64,000 nt of DNA from positions 1-64,000 of the forward strand of contig CAWASR010000025.1 in NCBI GenBank assembly GCA_963784805.1. Direction: 5' to 3'. This stretch comes from Roseiarcus sp963784805. Lineage in GTDB: Bacteria > Pseudomonadota > Alphaproteobacteria > Rhizobiales > Beijerinckiaceae. Positions 60,781 to 64,000 of this stretch are shown here, piece by piece (the first letter of the stretch is position 1; each line of letters starts with the position of its first letter). The translations under genes were made by a program, and so were the position numbers. The notes beneath the pieces are model-generated. The model did not search any database. It had not been told where the DNA came from and saw only the letters and a program-made list of their open reading frames with translations.

Positions 60781-61209
60781 TCAGGGCTCAAGGTAGCGCT
60801 CTTTCAGACTGGCGGCCCGTTGGGCGTCATAGTCGATGATGCAGCTCAGGCGCGGATCGGCGCCCTTGGCGGCCATGCCCGCCTCGAACGGCGCGACGTC
60901 CTGACATTCCGAGTCGCGCCAGCCGATCCATTGGGCCTCTGCGTCGTTGAGCGAGCGGCGCCAGCGGGCCTTCTGCGACGACATCAGGCCCGGTCGCCGA
61001 TTGATGGACTTGATCGCCGCTTCGATAATGGCCGCGAGCTCCCTGTCGGCGCGCTCGACCCCGGCGCGGAGGCAGCCGGCGAGTTCGCCCCCGCCCATTT
61101 TTTTGCTGTCGCACATAGCCTGCGAAGGACGCACGCCGTCGCTGAGCGCGGGCGAGACGGCGCCGGGGGCGAGAAGGGCCAGCGCGGCGGCGAGAAACAC
61201 GGGTCGCAT
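60781..61209 (-). CDS. Exported LprI-like (DUF1311) protein
   Basis: A 142-residue secreted protein with a signal peptide (FLAAALALLAPGAVSPALSD). The mature part has CDSKKMGGGELAGCLRAGVE, then ADRELAAII, and ends with WRRSLNDAEAQWIGWRDSEC, the pattern of LprI-type lysozyme-inhibitor-like proteins, with paired Cys likely in disulphides. The start is the ATG at 61209; a much longer open frame upstream belongs to a shadow of the aminotransferase. Function in lysozyme resistance is inferred only from the family. Confidence 0.8.
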   Translation of the reverse strand: MRPVFLAAALALLAPGAVSPALSDGVRPSQAMCDSKKMGGGELAGCLRAGVERADRELAAIIEAAIKSINRRPGLMSSQKARWRRSLNDAEAQWIGWRDSECQDVAPFEAGMAAKGADPRLSCIIDYDAQRAASLKERYLEP

Positions 61210-61247
61210 GATCGGGTCCTTCAACACGGCATCGTCGAAACGAGGCT

Positions 61248-62441
61248 CTAAAGCCTCGCACTCGCCTCGATCGGGCGGCTCAGAAAATCCTTCATCCGCT
61301 CCAGCGCGCGCTCGATGTTTTCCAGCGAATTGGCGTAAGAGAGGCGCAGATAGCCTTCGCCGTAAACGCCGAAGTCGGGGCCGCCGATGGTCGCTACGCC
61401 CGCATCCTGGAGCAGGGCTGAAGCAAGCGGCTTGGCCTTCCAGCCGGCGCCGGCGATATTGGGAAAGGCGTAGAAGGCGCCTTTGGGCGTCGCCGCCCGG
61501 ACGCCCGGCAGCCGATTGAGGCCGGCGGCGATCGCCTTTCGCCGGCGATCGAACTCGGTCCGCATCGCGAAAACCGAGTCCTGCGGGCCTTTCAGCGCGG
61601 CGATCCCGGCGAATTGGGCGGCCGAATTGACGCAGGAATAGGAGTTGACGGCGAGCTTGCGCGCCATGTCGCGCCATGGCTTCGGCCACACCGAATAACC
61701 GAGCCGCCAGCCCGTCATGGCGTAGGTCTTCGACCAGCCGTCCAGCAGGATCAGCCGGTCGCGAATCTCCGGATAGGCCAGCAGCGACCGATGGACGAGG
61801 CCGTCGTAGGTCAATTGTCCGTAGATTTCGTCCGACAGGATCGCCGCGTCCGGCCATTTCGAAAGGCCGGCGACGAGCTTGTCGATCTCCTCGGCCGGCG
61901 TGACGCCGCCGGTCGGATTGGCGGGCGAATTGAGGATCACGAGCCGCGTCTGCGGCGTCATCAGCGCAAGCGTCTCCTCGGCCGAGAAGGCGAAGCCGTT
62001 GGCCTCGCGCATGTGCGCCGGGACCGGCCGCGCTCCGGTAAACTCGATCATGGAGCGATAGATCGGAAAGCCGGGGTCGGGATAGACGATGTCGGCGCCC
62101 TTCTCTCCGAACATCAGGATCGCCATGAACATCGTCACCTTGCCGCCGGGCACGATCAGGACGAGGTCGGGCGAGACCTCGACCCCAAGCCGGCGATGAA
62201 GGTCCCCGGAGACCGCCTCGCGCAAAGGGGCGATTCCGGTCGCGTCGGTATAGCCGTGCTCGCCGTCGCGCAACGCCTTGACGGCGGCCTCGACGATATG
62301 CGGGGGCGTTTTGAAGTCGGGCTGGCCGATGCCGAGATTGATGATGTCGCGGCCCTGCCGCTGCAGTTCGGCCGCCCGCGCGAGAACGGCGAACGCGTTC
62401 TCCTCGCCAATTCGCGCGAAGGCGGGATTGACTGCGATCAT
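61248..62441 (-). CDS. PLP-dependent aminotransferase, class I/II
   Basis: A 397-residue fold-type I aminotransferase of the AspC-like Ib group. The pyridoxal phosphate lysine is in DGWSKTYAMTGWRLGY; LNSPANPTGG and DEIYGQLTY are the cofactor and substrate segments, and the C-terminal LRLSYANS supplies the carboxylate-binding Arg. Substrate could be aspartate, alanine or an aromatic acid. It lies 38 bp upstream of the LprI-like gene on the same strand. Confidence 0.92.
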   Translation of the reverse strand: MIAVNPAFARIGEENAFAVLARAAELQRQGRDIINLGIGQPDFKTPPHIVEAAVKALRDGEHGYTDATGIAPLREAVSGDLHRRLGVEVSPDLVLIVPGGKVTMFMAILMFGEKGADIVYPDPGFPIYRSMIEFTGARPVPAHMREANGFAFSAEETLALMTPQTRLVILNSPANPTGGVTPAEEIDKLVAGLSKWPDAAILSDEIYGQLTYDGLVHRSLLAYPEIRDRLILLDGWSKTYAMTGWRLGYSVWPKPWRDMARKLAVNSYSCVNSAAQFAGIAALKGPQDSVFAMRTEFDRRRKAIAAGLNRLPGVRAATPKGAFYAFPNIAGAGWKAKPLASALLQDAGVATIGGPDFGVYGEGYLRLSYANSLENIERALERMKDFLSRPIEASARL

Positions 62442-62581
62442 CTGGCTTCAGAGCTCCATCGGGGACAGGCTCTTTTGGCAAAGCCGGGCACGAGGGGCAA
62501 GCGAAAGACGGAAGACGACGCGGCGCGGCAAGGTTGACGGACCTCGCTGGCGAGCATCCCACCCCCGAGGGTGCGACAAAC

Positions 62582-64000
62582 CTACCCCAGCGCCTTCTCC
62601 AGCACCCGCCGCAGCCTGGCCGCGAAGGCCGGCGGATCCTCGACGTTCGCGCCCTCCATCAGCCGGGCCTCGTCGAGCATCAGCCATGCGGCGTCCTCGA
62701 TCAGCGGCCGGTCCTTGCCGGCGCCGAAGCGACCGGCGAGCGCGACAGTCAAGGGGTGGGTCGGGTTGATCTCGAGGATCGGCTTGGCGCGTTCGGTAAG
62801 CCGCCCATGCGCGGCGAGCATCTTCTCGAGTTGCCGGTCGGGGCCAAACTCGGGGGCGATCAGACAGGCGACGCTGTCGGTCAGGCGCTCCGAGGCGCGA
62901 ACCTCCGCGACCTCGTCCCCCAGCGTCTGCTTGAAGAAGGCGAACAGCGTCGCCACTTCGCCGGTCGCCTCGGCCGGGGCGTTCGCCCCCTCGACGAGCG
63001 CGATCGATTTGATGTCGGCTGCGCCCTGGCTCACCGACTTGAACGGCCTGCCGTCGAATCCCGCGGCCGTCGACACCCAGAAGGCGTCGACCGGGTCCGC
63101 GAGCAGCAGCACTTCGACGCCCCGCGCTCGGAACCCTTCGAGCTGCGGGCTCGTCGCGAGGCGTTTGGCGTCGTCGCCGGTGAGATAGTAGATCGCCGTC
63201 TGGTTCTCGCGCAGCGAGGCGACATATTGCGCCAGCGTCCGGTCGCCTGCCGGATTGGTAGTGGAAACGAAACGAGCGATCTTGAACAGGCCGTCGCGGC
63301 GCTCCGGGTCCTCGTACAGACCTTCCTTGATGACCGGGCCGAAATGCTCCCAGACCTTGGCGAACTTCTCCGGTTCCGTCTCGGCGAGCTTGCCGAGCTC
63401 CTGCACAATGCGGTTGGTCACCCCCTTGCGGATCGCCGCGAACACCGCGCTTTCCTGGATCAACTCGCGCGAGACGTTGAGCGGCAGGTCGGCGCTGTCG
63501 ACGACCAGCCGCACGAAGCGCAGCCAGCCGGGAAGAATGTCGGAATCCTCGGTGATGAGCACGCGCCGCACGTACAGCTTGTTGCGGCCCTTGCGCGAAG
63601 GATCGAACAGATCGAACGGCCGCGAGCCGGGAACGAAGGCGAGCACGGTATATTCGTGTCTCCCTTCCGCGCGCCAGTGCGTCGTCAGCGCCGGTTCGTC
63701 GTACTGGCCGGAGAGGCCGCGGTAGAATTCGGCATATTCCTCGGGGGTCACTTCGGATTTCGGCTTGGCCCAGATCGCCGCGCCGTCGGCGATGCGGCGC
63801 GCCACGCCGCCGGTCTTGTCGATGATGTCGATCGGCACCGCGACCGCGCCGGAATGCTCGCGCACCACGCGCTCGAGACGGTGGGCGTTGGAAAACTCAT
63901 GGCTGGCGTCGTTGAGATGGAGGATGACGCGGGTTCCATGCTGAGGCGCGGATTCGAGCGCCAGCGGGGCGATGGTGAAAGAGCCCTTGCCGTCGGACGA
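62582..64000 (-). CDS. htpG: Molecular chaperone HtpG (Hsp90), 5' part missing
   Basis: The window holds the last 472 codons of a cytosolic Hsp90, open at the right edge. Visible are the end of the ATPase domain (GTRVILHLNDASHEF), the middle domain with YNLYVRRVLITED-like NKLYVRRVLITEDSDILP and SADLPLNVSRELIQES, and the C-terminal dimerisation domain with LLADPVDAFWVS and LEINPTHPL. The N-terminal ATP-binding segment is outside the window. Confidence 0.95.
   Translation of the reverse strand, partial: SSDGKGSFTIAPLALESAPQHGTRVILHLNDASHEFSNAHRLERVVREHSGAVAVPIDIIDKTGGVARRIADGAAIWAKPKSEVTPEEYAEFYRGLSGQYDEPALTTHWRAEGRHEYTVLAFVPGSRPFDLFDPSRKGRNKLYVRRVLITEDSDILPGWLRFVRLVVDSADLPLNVSRELIQESAVFAAIRKGVTNRIVQELGKLAETEPEKFAKVWEHFGPVIKEGLYEDPERRDGLFKIARFVSTTNPAGDRTLAQYVASLRENQTAIYYLTGDDAKRLATSPQLEGFRARGVEVLLLADPVDAFWVSTAAGFDGRPFKSVSQGAADIKSIALVEGANAPAEATGEVATLFAFFKQTLGDEVAEVRASERLTDSVACLIAPEFGPDRQLEKMLAAHGRLTERAKPILEINPTHPLTVALAGRFGAGKDRPLIEDAAWLMLDEARLMEGANVEDPPAFAARLRRVLEKALG

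Overview
The window is GC-rich chromosomal DNA of an alphaproteobacterium, most likely of the order Hyphomicrobiales (Rhizobiales). Pointers are an IalB-family protein, a RegB/RegA (ActS/ActR) redox two-component pair, a LuxI synthase, a PadR regulator with a basic N-terminal tail, and the cluster rsmI-yraN-gshB beside a PBP-activator lipoprotein. The genus cannot be fixed from the sequence. No rRNA, tRNA, CRISPR array, insertion sequence or phage structural gene was recognised.

Layout. 1-2 kb: a PadR regulator behind near-perfect operator palindromes, then an IalB-family secreted protein. 2-15.6 kb: one 4530-residue autotransporter whose passenger is about 54 copies of an AQSIGGGGGNGG-type repeat. 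15.8-17.7 kb: truA and dapE, convergent. 17.7-20.1 kb: an accessory island with an S24/LexA-like repressor divergent from two small unknown genes and a luxI with no luxR beside it. 20.2-25 kb: a radical SAM protein, small orphan genes, yebC, alkB and grpE. 25.1-30.3 kb: glnD, gshB, yraN and rsmI on the minus strand, with a lipoprotein (PBP-activator type) divergent. 31.7-35.9 kb: a membrane protein, a 2-hydroxyacid dehydrogenase, an SH3 protein and the regBA-like pair. 36.3-42.7 kb: accessory metabolism (TTC38-like TPR protein, BBE-type flavoprotein, HxlR regulator, MhpD-like hydratase, luciferase-like oxidoreductase, Tag-like glycosylase). 43.1-44.5 kb: an unrecognised Ser- and Cys-rich protein in a less GC-rich pocket. 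44.8-46.1 kb: a lipase-like hydrolase and a small secreted protein. 46.4-54.1 kb: phenylacetate catabolism, with paaABCDE and paaJ on the plus strand and paaG-paaI-paaK on the minus strand. 54.3-64 kb: a small protein coupled to a D-lactate dehydrogenase-like flavoprotein, a LuxR-HTH regulator with a CGHC motif, a GGDEF/EAL protein, a frameshifted nudC, an LprI-like protein, an aminotransferase, and htpG running off the right edge.

How it works together. The paa genes would activate phenylacetate to its CoA thioester (PaaK), epoxidise the ring (PaaABCDE), isomerise the epoxide (PaaG), rescue dead-end thioesters (PaaI) and carry out the terminal thiolysis (PaaJ). The ring-cleavage enzyme PaaZ, PaaF, PaaH and a dedicated regulator are not in the window. 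Surface and social functions (giant autotransporter, IalB, acyl-HSL synthase, EAL-domain c-di-GMP enzyme) are prominent. The most novel-looking items are the luxI/S24-repressor island, the recently expanded autotransporter repeats, and the unrecognised protein at 43.1-44.5 kb.
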